Below are positions 1-5,737 of a stretch of 9,908 nucleotides of DNA, one piece after another. The position numbers and the translations under genes were made by a program. Origin of the DNA: Candidatus Rokubacteria bacterium RIFCSPLOWO2_02_FULL_72_37 (lineage in GTDB: Bacteria; Methylomirabilota; Methylomirabilia; Rokubacteriales; CSP1-6). A model generated the notes under the pieces. It did no database searches. It was not told the origin of the DNA and saw only the letters and a list, made by a program, of their open reading frames with translations. The first letter of the stretch is position 1. Each line of letters starts with the position of its first letter. Where the stretch lies: assembly GCA_001790315.1 (NCBI GenBank), contig MGCE01000116.1, positions 1,939-11,846 on the forward strand. The letters run 5' to 3'.

Positions 1-79
1 CGAGGGGCTGGCCCAGCCGCGCGAACCCCAGCGCGGCGACCAGCAGGGCGCGGCGCCGGTCGGTGTCCGCACCGCTCAC
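1..79 (-). CDS. N-terminus of an unidentified protein (partial)
   Basis: On the minus strand a GTG at 79-77 opens a frame that runs without a stop to the window edge (26 codons). A GGAG lies about 11 nt upstream, a plausible ribosome binding site. The peptide starts MSGADTDRRRALLVAALGF: a short polar stretch, three arginines, then a hydrophobic run. That resembles an export signal or membrane anchor, and the RRR before the hydrophobic segment is loosely Tat-like without a full Tat motif. The remainder is outside the window, so no function can be given. It is divergent from the small-protein gene at 171, with about 90 nt between them. Confidence 0.5.
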   Translation of the reverse strand, partial: MSGADTDRRRALLVAALGFARLGQPL

Positions 80-156
80 CTTCGTTCGTTCTCCGCGACC
101 GGGATGCGGAGGCCCGCGCGCATGCGGCGAGCCTATCAAACCGCCGGGGAAATTGG

Positions 157-162
157 TATGAT
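157..162 (+). promoter_or_regulatory. -10 element for a probably leaderless transcript
   Basis: TATGAT differs from the -10 consensus TATAAT at one position and ends 8 nt before the ATG at 171. A start point 7-9 nt after the hexamer would fall at or next to the ATG, giving no 5' UTR and no room for a Shine-Dalgarno sequence; none is visible. I find no clear -35 hexamer 16-18 nt upstream. The same arrangement recurs at 3331 (minus), 3355 and 6790. Confidence 0.5.
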
Positions 163-170
163 CCCTCGCG

Positions 171-389
171 ATGGCGCAGGGATTGAAGGAGCTGGTCGGG
201 CGCGTGATGATCGATCCGGAATTCCTGGTCGAGCTCCAGCGCTCGCCGGACGCCCTCCTCGCCCAGTACCAGCTCACGGACGACGAGCGCGCGAAGATCC
301 AGCAGGCGCTCGACCGGCTCGCGAAGACTCCGGTCGACGTGCACCGGCACGAGTTCCACAACGCGCTCATCCGTCGGGTGGCGACCTAG
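171..389 (+). CDS. Small Os1348/Nif11-like protein, possible RiPP precursor
   Basis: This 72-aa soluble protein has no cysteine, signal peptide or membrane segment. Residues 1-50 (MAQGLKELVGRVMIDPEFL, then an SPDALLAQYQLTDDERAKI-type stretch) match the pattern of Nif11/NHLP/Os1348 leader-like domains: a helix, a 'DPEF' turn, an 'LxxSPDALLxxY' helix, then 'LTxxER'. In such families this domain is the leader of a ribosomally made peptide and the C-terminal tail is the core. Here the tail (about residues 50-72) is rich in His and Arg, lacks Cys and shows no Gly-Gly cleavage site, so a precursor role is not proven. The next gene starts 17 nt downstream and the third gene has a PqqD-like domain, the fold that binds RiPP leaders, which supports a link. 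It could instead be a small helical regulatory protein. The ATG at 171 sits just after a -10 box. Confidence 0.65.
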   Translation: MAQGLKELVGRVMIDPEFLVELQRSPDALLAQYQLTDDERAKIQQALDRLAKTPVDVHRHEFHNALIRRVAT

Positions 390-406
390 GCCCGGGGGCG
401 CGCCCC

Positions 407-907
407 GTGGTCACGTCGCCCGAGACCCTCGCCTTCCTGCGCGAAGTCCGGCTCTTCTCGGCCTTCACCGATCCCGATCTGCACGCGATCGCCAGCCGGC
501 TGCGCGAGCGGACGCTCCGCAAGCGGCAGGTGCTCTTCCGCGAGGGCGCCCCCGGCGACGAGATGTTCATCGTGCGCCGCGGCACGATGCTCGTGTCGAA
601 GGAGATCACGGGCAAGGTGGAGCAGGTGCTGGTGCGTGTCGACGCCGGCGACTTCTTCGGCGAGATGAGCCTGCTCGACGGCTCGCCGCGCTCGGCGTCG
701 GTGCAGGCCGACACCGACGCGACCCTGCTCGTGCTCGGACGCGAGAGCCTCCAGGCCCTGACCGACCAGACGCCGCACGCGGCGGCCGTGTTCTTCTACT
801 CGATGGTGCAGGTCTTCATCGAGCGGCTTCGGCGCTCGACGCTCCAGGTCGCCGAGGCCACGCGCTGGGGCCTCGAGGCGACGGGACTCGACGTGGAGTC
901 GCGGTGA
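407..907 (+). CDS. Cyclic-nucleotide-binding domain protein
   Basis: This 166-aa protein is a single CRP/cAMP-receptor-type cyclic-nucleotide-binding domain. The N-terminal 'LREVRLFSAFTDPDLHAIA' helix and 'LFREGAPGDEMFIVRRGTM' strands are typical of the beta-roll. The phosphate-binding cassette FGEMSLLDGSPRSASV (about residues 84-99) keeps the Glu (E86), Arg (R95) and Ser (S96) that contact the cyclic nucleotide, so binding is likely. After the roll there is only a helical tail and no helix-turn-helix, so it is probably not a transcription factor by itself. The GTG at 407 is chosen because the domain begins directly after it and a GGGGG run lies about 10 nt upstream; a frame opening at 104 would overlap the preceding gene. 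Its stop overlaps the next gene's start by 4 nt (GTGA), implying translational coupling. Cyclic-nucleotide-binding domains also occur in NHLM-type peptide-export proteins, which fits the neighbours. Confidence 0.88.
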   Translation: MVTSPETLAFLREVRLFSAFTDPDLHAIASRLRERTLRKRQVLFREGAPGDEMFIVRRGTMLVSKEITGKVEQVLVRVDAGDFFGEMSLLDGSPRSASVQADTDATLLVLGRESLQALTDQTPHAAAVFFYSMVQVFIERLRRSTLQVAEATRWGLEATGLDVESR

Positions 908-2124
908 CGGAGCGCCCGGCGCCCGCCAAGCTCGAGCTGCTCGTCCGGCGCGAGGACGACGAGGGCTTCGAGGTCCGCGAAGTCGGAAGCGCCGTCGGGT
1001 TCATCAACTCGCGCCCGCACCGGATCGCCCCGGAGTCGTTCGAGCTGGCGGAGATGACCTCCAGGGTGGCCGGCGAGCGCCGCTACATCCTCAAGAACAC
1101 CGTGACCGACCGCTTCCTCCTGCTCACCGCGCACGAGAAGTTCCTCTGGGAGCTGATGGACGGGCGCGCCTCGCTGCAGGAGCTGGCGACCGCTTACGTG
1201 CTGCAGTTCGGCGAGTTCGACTTCGAGATCATCCCGAGCCTCATCCGGAAGCTCCAGCGGGCCCAGCTCCTCACCTTGCAGCCGACCTCGCGCCTGCGCC
1301 GCGCGCTCGCGAAGAACCGCAGGCGGCGCATCGTGAACGCCGTCGAGACCACCCTGTTCGGGCTCGAGCGCATCGTGGTGGCGAGCCGCGAGGTGCAGCC
1401 CTTCTTCCAGCGCCTCCACCGCTGGGGCGGGTTCCTGCTCTTCACCTGGGGCGCGGCGGTCGCGTGCGCGGCGCTCGCCGTCGTCGGCGCGCTCGCGGCG
1501 GCCGCGCTCTGGCACGACCTCGACGGCGTGATGGCCGGCTTCGGCGGCAGCGCGGTGCGGGCGATCATCACGGTGAAGCTCCTCTTCTTCGGGAGCCTCG
1601 CCGCGCACCAGCTCGTCCACGGGCTCGCGTGCGTCCACTACCGCCGGCGCGTGCGCGAGTTCGGGTTCACGTTCCTGCACGGCTTCGTGCCGACCTTCTT
1701 CGTCGACGTCACGGACATCTTCATGACGAGCCGCCGCGCGCGCGTGGTCACCGCGGTGTCGGGCGCGCTGGTCCACCTCGTGCTGGGCGCCGTCTGGTTC
1801 ATCGCGGCGGCGCGGGCGCCGGCGGGCTTCTTCCAGGCGTTCGCGACGGCGTCGGGCATCATCCAGTGGCAGGCGCTGGTCGTCTCGCTCTACCCGTTCT
1901 GCTTCATCGAGATGGACGGCTACCACGTCCTCGTGGACGCGCTCGGGGTGCCCACCCTCAAGCACGACGCGCTCAGGTACGCCGGCAAACTGCTCCGGGG
2001 CCGCGCGCGGATGCGGCGCGGCCGGGAGGCGGCCCTCTGGATCGGCTACGTCGTCCTCTCCGCCCTCTCGGTCGCCGCGTTCGTCGCGTTCAACGTGTGG
2101 GTGATCGTCAAGGCGACCGCCTGA
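904..2124 (+). CDS. PqqD-like/M50 membrane metalloprotease fusion with altered HExxH
   Basis: This 406-aa protein has a soluble N-terminus and a polytopic membrane C-terminus. Residues about 58-120 (YILKNTVTDRFLLLTAHEKF, then WELMDG and LATAYVLQFG) match the PqqD-like winged-helix domain that binds RiPP leader peptides. From about 165 onward hydrophobic segments carry an M50 (site-2 protease-like) pattern: 'HQLVHGLACVHYRRRVREFGF' around H235-H239, then 'FVDVTDIF', and a C-terminal 'EMDGYHVLVDALGVP' in which D338 is the expected third zinc ligand. Related 'peptide zinc metalloproteases' read HELGH at the first site. Here the catalytic Glu is Gln (codon CAG at 1609-1611), which should abolish or strongly reduce ordinary proteolysis unless it is a sequence error. 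The start is GTG at 904, overlapping the previous stop. Context suggests it acts on, or anchors, the small protein encoded at 171. No HlyD or ABC exporter lies in the window. Confidence 0.8.
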   Translation: MTERPAPAKLELLVRREDDEGFEVREVGSAVGFINSRPHRIAPESFELAEMTSRVAGERRYILKNTVTDRFLLLTAHEKFLWELMDGRASLQELATAYVLQFGEFDFEIIPSLIRKLQRAQLLTLQPTSRLRRALAKNRRRRIVNAVETTLFGLERIVVASREVQPFFQRLHRWGGFLLFTWGAAVACAALAVVGALAAAALWHDLDGVMAGFGGSAVRAIITVKLLFFGSLAAHQLVHGLACVHYRRRVREFGFTFLHGFVPTFFVDVTDIFMTSRRARVVTAVSGALVHLVLGAVWFIAAARAPAGFFQAFATASGIIQWQALVVSLYPFCFIEMDGYHVLVDALGVPTLKHDALRYAGKLLRGRARMRRGREAALWIGYVVLSALSVAAFVAFNVWVIVKATA

Positions 2125-2179
2125 ATCGACCCTGGGGGGAGCGACCGCCGCGAGCTCGATGCCTTCACGGGCTCCGAAG

Positions 2180-3331
2180 TCAGGCCGCCTCGGCCAGGAG
2201 CGCCCCGACCGCCTCGGCGATCGTCTTCGCGCCGCCCCCGTCTGCCGCCGCCTCGAGCGCGGCGGCCTGCGCATCGAGCGGCAGCGCGGCGAGGGCGGCC
2301 TGGGCGCGCGCACGGAGGACGTCGCCGACGAGGGCGGCCAGCTCCGCGAGCGCGGCCAGGGCGATCGCGGCGCGCTCGGCCCGGCCCGGGGCGGCGGCGA
2401 GCGCCGCACCGAGCACCGCGAGGATCCGATCGTCCACGCGCGCGCGCGCGCCGTCGAGGCGCGCGAGATCGCCGGCGACGGGCCCCCACTCGAGCGCGAG
2501 GCCGGCGGCGAGCTGACGGATGAACGGGGCGAGGGGCGGCGCACTCTGCGCGGCGACGATGCCGACGACGCCCGGCCAGACGGCCGGCGACGCCGGGCGC
2601 GCGGCGGCGTGGCGCGCGGGCGGCTCGAGCGCGGCGACGAGATCCCCGTCGGGCGACAGGAGCAGGTGATCCTCGAGGCTCTGCCCGAGAGCCCAGAGGC
2701 CGCAGCGGACGCCGTCGGGCGCATCGTGCACGCGACGCGGGGCGTGGCGGCGGACGCCCTGCCAGTCGGGCCGGTAGTAAGTGACGCCGCGCCGCACGAC
2801 CTTCTCGATCCGCCCGCGGCGCTGGACGTAGAGATCCTCGGCGACGAAGCGCGGCTCGAAGGGGGCCGGCGCCCACGTGAGCGCGCCCGCGACGAAGGCG
2901 GCGAGGGGGTCCTCGACCCCGGCGGGCGCGTAGCGGAACGCCTCGAGCAGCGCGAGGAAGAGCTGCTCGCCCGGGTATGGGCCCCGATAGGCGAGCGCCG
3001 GCGTGCCCTGGCGCGCCGCGAGCGTGGCGATCAGGTTCAGGACGGCGGTGCCGCCGCCCGGCGGCACGCGGGCGGGCTCGGCGAGCACGGGGATCCGGTC
3101 GATGCGCGCCCAGTCGAGCGCTTCGAACACGGTGAGCGCGACGGCCTCCGGCGGGACGCGCGCGGCACCCGGCGCCGCGCGGGCGTGCCAGAGGCGATCC
3201 GAGAGCCCCCACGAGGCGTGGCGCGCGACGGCCGGCTCGACGCCGAGCCACGAGCCGTCGGCAATGCGCACCCACGCGCACGCGAGCGCGCCATCCGGCC
3301 GCCAGCGGACGTCGAGGACCGGTTCTCGCAC
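2180..3331 (-). CDS. Unrecognised 383-aa protein
   Basis: I do not recognise a family. The protein starts at GTG 3331 (MREPVLDVRWRPDGALACAW) and has no signal peptide or obvious membrane segment. Residues 1 to about 250 have a mixed, folded-looking composition with tryptophan and tyrosine, including 'YRGPYPGEQLFLALLEAFRY' and 'RRGVTYYRPDWQGVRRHAPR'. The last 110-130 residues are extremely alanine-rich and leucine-rich and probably helical. The frame is favoured over the long opposing plus-strand frame because that translation is only Arg/Gly/Glu/Asp-rich shadow sequence. It converges on the M50 gene (55 nt between stops) and diverges from the amidase with 23 nt between starts. A TATCAT box 7 nt before the GTG suggests a leaderless mRNA. 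Confidence 0.72.
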   Translation of the reverse strand: MREPVLDVRWRPDGALACAWVRIADGSWLGVEPAVARHASWGLSDRLWHARAAPGAARVPPEAVALTVFEALDWARIDRIPVLAEPARVPPGGGTAVLNLIATLAARQGTPALAYRGPYPGEQLFLALLEAFRYAPAGVEDPLAAFVAGALTWAPAPFEPRFVAEDLYVQRRGRIEKVVRRGVTYYRPDWQGVRRHAPRRVHDAPDGVRCGLWALGQSLEDHLLLSPDGDLVAALEPPARHAAARPASPAVWPGVVGIVAAQSAPPLAPFIRQLAAGLALEWGPVAGDLARLDGARARVDDRILAVLGAALAAAPGRAERAAIALAALAELAALVGDVLRARAQAALAALPLDAQAAALEAAADGGGAKTIAEAVGALLAEAA

Positions 3332-3338
3332 GACGCGG

Positions 3339-3348
3339 ATGATACAAT
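3339..3348. promoter_or_regulatory. Overlapping divergent -10 boxes serving two leaderless genes
   Basis: The 23-nt gap between two divergent starts contains one AT-rich island. On the plus strand TACAAT (3343-3348) is followed by 6 nt and then the amidase GTG at 3355. On the minus strand TATCAT (3344-3339) is followed by 7 nt and then the GTG at 3331. The two hexamers overlap by 2 bp. Both starts lie where RNA polymerase would begin transcription, so both mRNAs should be leaderless. Clear -35 boxes are not visible on either side; they would lie inside the opposite coding regions. Confidence 0.5.
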
Positions 3349-3354
3349 GCGCGC

Positions 3355-4761
3355 GTGCACGCCGATCTGATCTGGCGGTCCGCCCTCGAGCTCCGCGACC
3401 TCGTCCGGAAAAAGGACGTGTCCCCCGTCGAGGTGACCGAGACCGTGCTGGCGCGGCTCGAGGCCGCCGATCCCGTCCTCAACGCCTTCTGCCTCGTCGC
3501 CGCGGACACCGCGCGCGCCGCCGCGCGGGAGGCGGAGATCGCCGTCGTGAAGGGCGAGCCGCTCGGGCCGCTGCACGGGGTGCCCGTGTCGGTCAAGGAC
3601 GTGCTCGCGACGCGGGGCCTCGCGACCACGGGCGGCTCGCGCCTGTTCGCCGACCACGTGCCCGACGAGGACGCGATCCCGGTCGCGCGCGCGAAGGCGG
3701 CGGGCGCGGTGCTCCTCGGCAAGACGACCACTTCCGAGTTCGGCCACAAGGCCGTGACCGAGAGCCCACTCTTCGGGGTCACGCGGAACCCGTGGGACCC
3801 GGCGCTCACGCCGGGCGGCTCGAGCGGCGGCGCCGCGGCGGCCGTCGCGAGCGGCATCGGCCCGCTCGCGCTCGGCAGTGACGGCGGCGGCTCGGTGCGG
3901 ATCCCGGCGGCGTTCTGCGGCGTCTACGGGCTCAAGCCCTCGTTCGGCCGCGTGCCGCACGCCGGCGGCTTCCCCGGCTGGGCGCACGTCTCCCACGTCG
4001 GCCCGCTCGCGCGCACCGTGCGCGACGCGGCCGTGCTGCTCGACGTGCTCGCGGGCGCCGACGATCGCGACCGCCGCTCGCTGCCGCGCGAAGCCGGCTC
4101 CTACCTCGAGGCGTGCGACGGCGACGTCCGCGGCCTGCACGTGGCGTGGACGCCCGACCTCGGCTACGCCCGCGTGGACCCGCGCGTGCGCGCGGTGTGC
4201 GAGAGCGCGGCGGTGGAGTTCGAGACGCTCGGGTGCCACGTCGAGGTCGTGAGCCCGGGCTGGGAGAACCCCGAGGAGATCTTCGGGACCCTGATCGCCG
4301 CGCAGTTCCACGCGGCGTGGTCCGAGCGGCTGGCGGAGGACGAGGCCCTCATGGACCCGACCCTCGTGAAGTTCATCCGTCGCGGCGCCGCGGTCACGGC
4401 GCCGGACTACGTCCGCGCGCTCGAGCGGGTCGACGGCTACTGGAGCGAGGTCCGCGCGTTCCTCGAGCGCTTCGACCTCCTGCTCATGCCGACGGTGGCC
4501 GTGCCGCCCTTCGCCGCGGGGGCGCCGGCGCCGCGCGAGATCGGCGGCGAACGCGTGTCGGTGCTGGGCTGGATGCCGTTCACGTATCCGTTCAATCTGA
4601 CGGGGCAGCCCGCCGCGAGCGTCCCCGCCGGTTTCACCGACGATGGTCTGCCGGTCGGCTTGCAGATCGTGGGCCGCCGCCACGCCGATGGCACCGTCCT
4701 GGCCGCGTCCGCGGCGTTCGAGGCGGTGCGCCCCTGGGGTGACCGCCGTCCGAGCTTCTAA
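3355..4761 (+). CDS. Amidase-signature family amidohydrolase
   Basis: This 468-aa protein has the length and all core motifs of the amidase signature family, which hydrolyses C-N amide bonds with a Ser-cisSer-Lys triad. 'GPLHGVPVSVKD' gives the lysine K81, 'TPGGSSGGAAAAVASG' gives the cis-serine S156, and 'LGSDGGGSVRIPAAFCG' gives the nucleophile S180. The spacing (75 and 24 residues) equals that of fatty acid amide hydrolase. The family includes GatA, but no gatB or gatC is adjacent, so a stand-alone amidase acting on small amides is more likely; the substrate cannot be read from sequence. No signal peptide is seen. The GTG start is preceded by a -10-like TACAAT and no Shine-Dalgarno sequence. 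The DedA-type gene begins about 20 nt after its stop and is likely cotranscribed. Confidence 0.93.
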   Translation: MHADLIWRSALELRDLVRKKDVSPVEVTETVLARLEAADPVLNAFCLVAADTARAAAREAEIAVVKGEPLGPLHGVPVSVKDVLATRGLATTGGSRLFADHVPDEDAIPVARAKAAGAVLLGKTTTSEFGHKAVTESPLFGVTRNPWDPALTPGGSSGGAAAAVASGIGPLALGSDGGGSVRIPAAFCGVYGLKPSFGRVPHAGGFPGWAHVSHVGPLARTVRDAAVLLDVLAGADDRDRRSLPREAGSYLEACDGDVRGLHVAWTPDLGYARVDPRVRAVCESAAVEFETLGCHVEVVSPGWENPEEIFGTLIAAQFHAAWSERLAEDEALMDPTLVKFIRRGAAVTAPDYVRALERVDGYWSEVRAFLERFDLLLMPTVAVPPFAAGAPAPREIGGERVSVLGWMPFTYPFNLTGQPAASVPAGFTDDGLPVGLQIVGRRHADGTVLAASAAFEAVRPWGDRRPSF

Positions 4762-4783
4762 GCCCGTGCCCGGTCCACGGCGC

Positions 4784-5527
4784 GTGAGCGACCGGGAGCG
4801 CTGGGCGCTCATCAGCGCCGTCCTGTTCGGCCTGCTCGTGCTCGTGGTCTGGCTCGTCGTCATCGAGGCGCCGATCGTCGACTGGCTGATCCGCCTCTAC
4901 CGCGACAAGAAATTCCTCAAGGAGACGGTGCGCTCGTGGGGCTGGATGGCGCCGCTCGTCTTCGTCGTGATCCAGGCGCTGCAGGTCATCATCTCGCCGA
5001 TCCCCGGCGAGATCACGGGACCCGTCGGCGGCGCGCTCTTCGGGACGTGGCTCGGGCTCCTCTACTCGACGATCGGCCTCACGGTCGGCACGCTGTTCTG
5101 CTTCTGGGTCGGGCGCGTCTGGGGTGAGCCGCTGGTGCGGCCGTTCCTCAGCGAGCGCCACTGGAACCGCATGAACTTCGTCGTGGAGGCCGAGGGCGCG
5201 ATCATCTGCTTCGTCCTCTACCTGATCCCGGGCTTTCCCAAGGACATCATCTCGTACCTCTTCGGGCTCAGCCCGATGCCGTTCTGGGTGTTCGCCGTCG
5301 TCTCGACGGTGGGGCGGCTGCCCGGCACGCTGATCTCGTCCTACTTCGGCGCCCACGTGGCCGAGCAGCAGTACATCTACGCGATCGCGTTCATGGCGAT
5401 CGTGCTCGCGCTCTGCCTGCCCGTCTACTACTACCGGGAGCGTCTCGTCCGGCGCTTCCACAAGCGCCGGCCGCGCGCGAGGCGGACGCCCGACAAAGCG
5501 CTTGACGGGCGGGGAACGCGCCCGTAG
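4784..5527 (+). CDS. DedA/VTT (TVP38/SNARE-associated) family membrane protein
   Basis: This protein of about 247 aa sits in the inner membrane. An N-terminal hydrophobic helix (ALISAVLFGLLVLVVWLVVI) is followed by the DedA/VTT core: 'APLVFVVIQALQVIISPIPG', 'GPVGGALFGTWLGLLYSTIG', 'LYLIPGFPKDIISYLFGLS' and 'VGRLPGTLISSYFGA', ending in a final helix and an Arg/Lys-rich cytoplasmic tail. The family is linked to lipid scrambling or flipping and membrane homeostasis; the particular cargo is unknown. The start is uncertain. GTG 4784 (VSDRERWAL) is preferred because the family-like N-terminus begins there, and GTG 4766 in the same frame is possible. Neither has a strong ribosome binding site, so coupling to the amidase stop at 4761 is likely. 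The last 26 bases overlap the aroF promoter. Confidence 0.85.
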   Translation: MSDRERWALISAVLFGLLVLVVWLVVIEAPIVDWLIRLYRDKKFLKETVRSWGWMAPLVFVVIQALQVIISPIPGEITGPVGGALFGTWLGLLYSTIGLTVGTLFCFWVGRVWGEPLVRPFLSERHWNRMNFVVEAEGAIICFVLYLIPGFPKDIISYLFGLSPMPFWVFAVVSTVGRLPGTLISSYFGAHVAEQQYIYAIAFMAIVLALCLPVYYYRERLVRRFHKRRPRARRTPDKALDGRGTRP

Positions 5528-5530
5528 AGT
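5502..5530 (+). promoter_or_regulatory. Sigma-70-type promoter of the aroF leader
   Basis: TTGACG (5502-5507) and TAGAGT (5525-5530) are separated by exactly 17 bp and each differs from consensus by one or two bases. A start point would fall near 5537, only about 7 nt before the leader-peptide ATG. The promoter lies in the last codons of the DedA-type gene, which allows aroF to be expressed separately from the upstream pair. Confidence 0.72.
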
Positions 5531-5543
5531 AGCGGGCACGCAC

Positions 5544-5615
5544 ATGGGCACCCCGGCGACCGGCACTTGGTGCTTCTTCTACTTCGCCGAGGTCTGCCCA
5601 GGCGCTCTGTCCTGA
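5544..5615 (+). CDS. Aromatic-rich leader peptide of the aroF attenuator
   Basis: This 23-codon frame begins ATG GGC ACC and ends in TGA at 5613-5615. Residues 9-14 are W-C-F-F-Y-F, so five of six consecutive codons (TGG, TTC, TTC, TAC, TTC at 5568-5585, interrupted by TGC) are aromatic and all three aromatic amino acids are present. That composition, in a tiny frame between a promoter and a terminator-bearing leader upstream of DAHP synthase, is the signature of a Trp/Phe/Tyr-sensing attenuation peptide like TrpL and PheL. The peptide itself probably has no function; its translation rate is the signal. There is little room for a ribosome binding site because the predicted transcript start is about 7 nt before the ATG. 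Two additional Cys codons (residues 10 and 18) are present, of unclear meaning. Confidence 0.85.
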   Translation: MGTPATGTWCFFYFAEVCPGALS

Positions 5616-5690
5616 GTTGAGCGAGCGCCGCGGGCGGACCGACGCCCGCGGCGACGATCCCCTTCGAGGCCGCGGGCGCGCCCCGCGGCC
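5601..5690 (+). promoter_or_regulatory. Transcription attenuator with mutually exclusive hairpins
   Basis: Four complementary segments can be read, plus one extra. Segment 1 (CGCCGCGGGCG, 5626-5636) pairs perfectly over 11 bp with segment 2 (CGCCCGCGGCG, 5643-5653). Segment 3 (GCCGCGGGCG, 5669-5678) repeats ten bases of segment 1, so segment 2 can instead pair with 3 over 10 bp. Segment 3 overlaps the 5' arm of the terminator, whose 3' arm is segment 4 (5682-5690). Pairing 1:2 therefore permits the 3:4 terminator and pairing 2:3 prevents it. An extra segment 0 (GGCGCTC, 5601-5607) is complementary to GAGCGCC (5623-5629) at the edge of segment 1. A ribosome stalled at the aromatic codons leaves segment 0 free, disfavouring 1:2 and favouring readthrough. 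A ribosome at the stop codon would cover segment 0 and allow 1:2 plus termination. The pairings are seen directly; the switching is inferred. Confidence 0.8.
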
Positions 5691-5699
5691 TTTTCGTTT
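5668..5699 (+). terminator. Intrinsic terminator of the aroF leader
   Basis: A perfect 9-bp stem, GGCCGCGGG (5668-5676) with CCCGCGGCC (5682-5690), and a 5-nt loop are followed at once by TTTTCGTTT. It ends the leader transcript about 40 nt before the aroF start, so termination here would prevent aroF expression. Its 5' arm is shared with the antiterminator pairing. Confidence 0.88.
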
Positions 5700-5737
5700 G
5701 CCCGACACCGAGGGAAGGGAAGGGGAGGGAGACGGCG

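Noticed and set aside
104..406. Upstream extension of the cyclic-nucleotide-binding frame
   Set aside because: The extra residues are Arg/Pro/Ala-rich out-of-frame translation of the small-protein gene at 171-389; the domain starts right after GTG 407.
2125..2179. Possible bidirectional terminator between the convergent M50 and unknown genes
   Set aside because: I searched for a stable stem followed by a T-run on either strand and saw only weak, long-looped pairings.
2436..2451. Alternating CG run (possible Z-DNA or simple repeat)
   Set aside because: It lies inside the minus-strand gene and encodes Ala-Arg repeats; runs like this are expected by chance in such GC-rich DNA.
796..2724. 642-aa minus-strand open frame
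   Set aside because: It lies antisense to the cyclic-nucleotide-binding and M50 genes and runs out of frame through the unknown gene; low-complexity Arg/Pro/Ser shadow.
2159..3370. Long plus-strand open frame opposite the unknown minus-strand gene
   Set aside because: Its translation is a monotonous Arg/Gly/Glu/Asp-rich sequence typical of antisense shadow in GC-rich DNA, while the minus-strand frame has a folded-looking composition and a promoter-like box at its start.
4643..4783. Upstream extension of the DedA-type frame into the amidase
   Set aside because: It would overlap the conserved amidase C-terminus by about 120 nt; GTG 4784 or 4766 gives a natural membrane-protein N-terminus.
3037..4863. 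608-aa minus-strand open frame
   Set aside because: Antisense to the amidase with low-complexity composition; the amidase triad and motifs define the coding strand.
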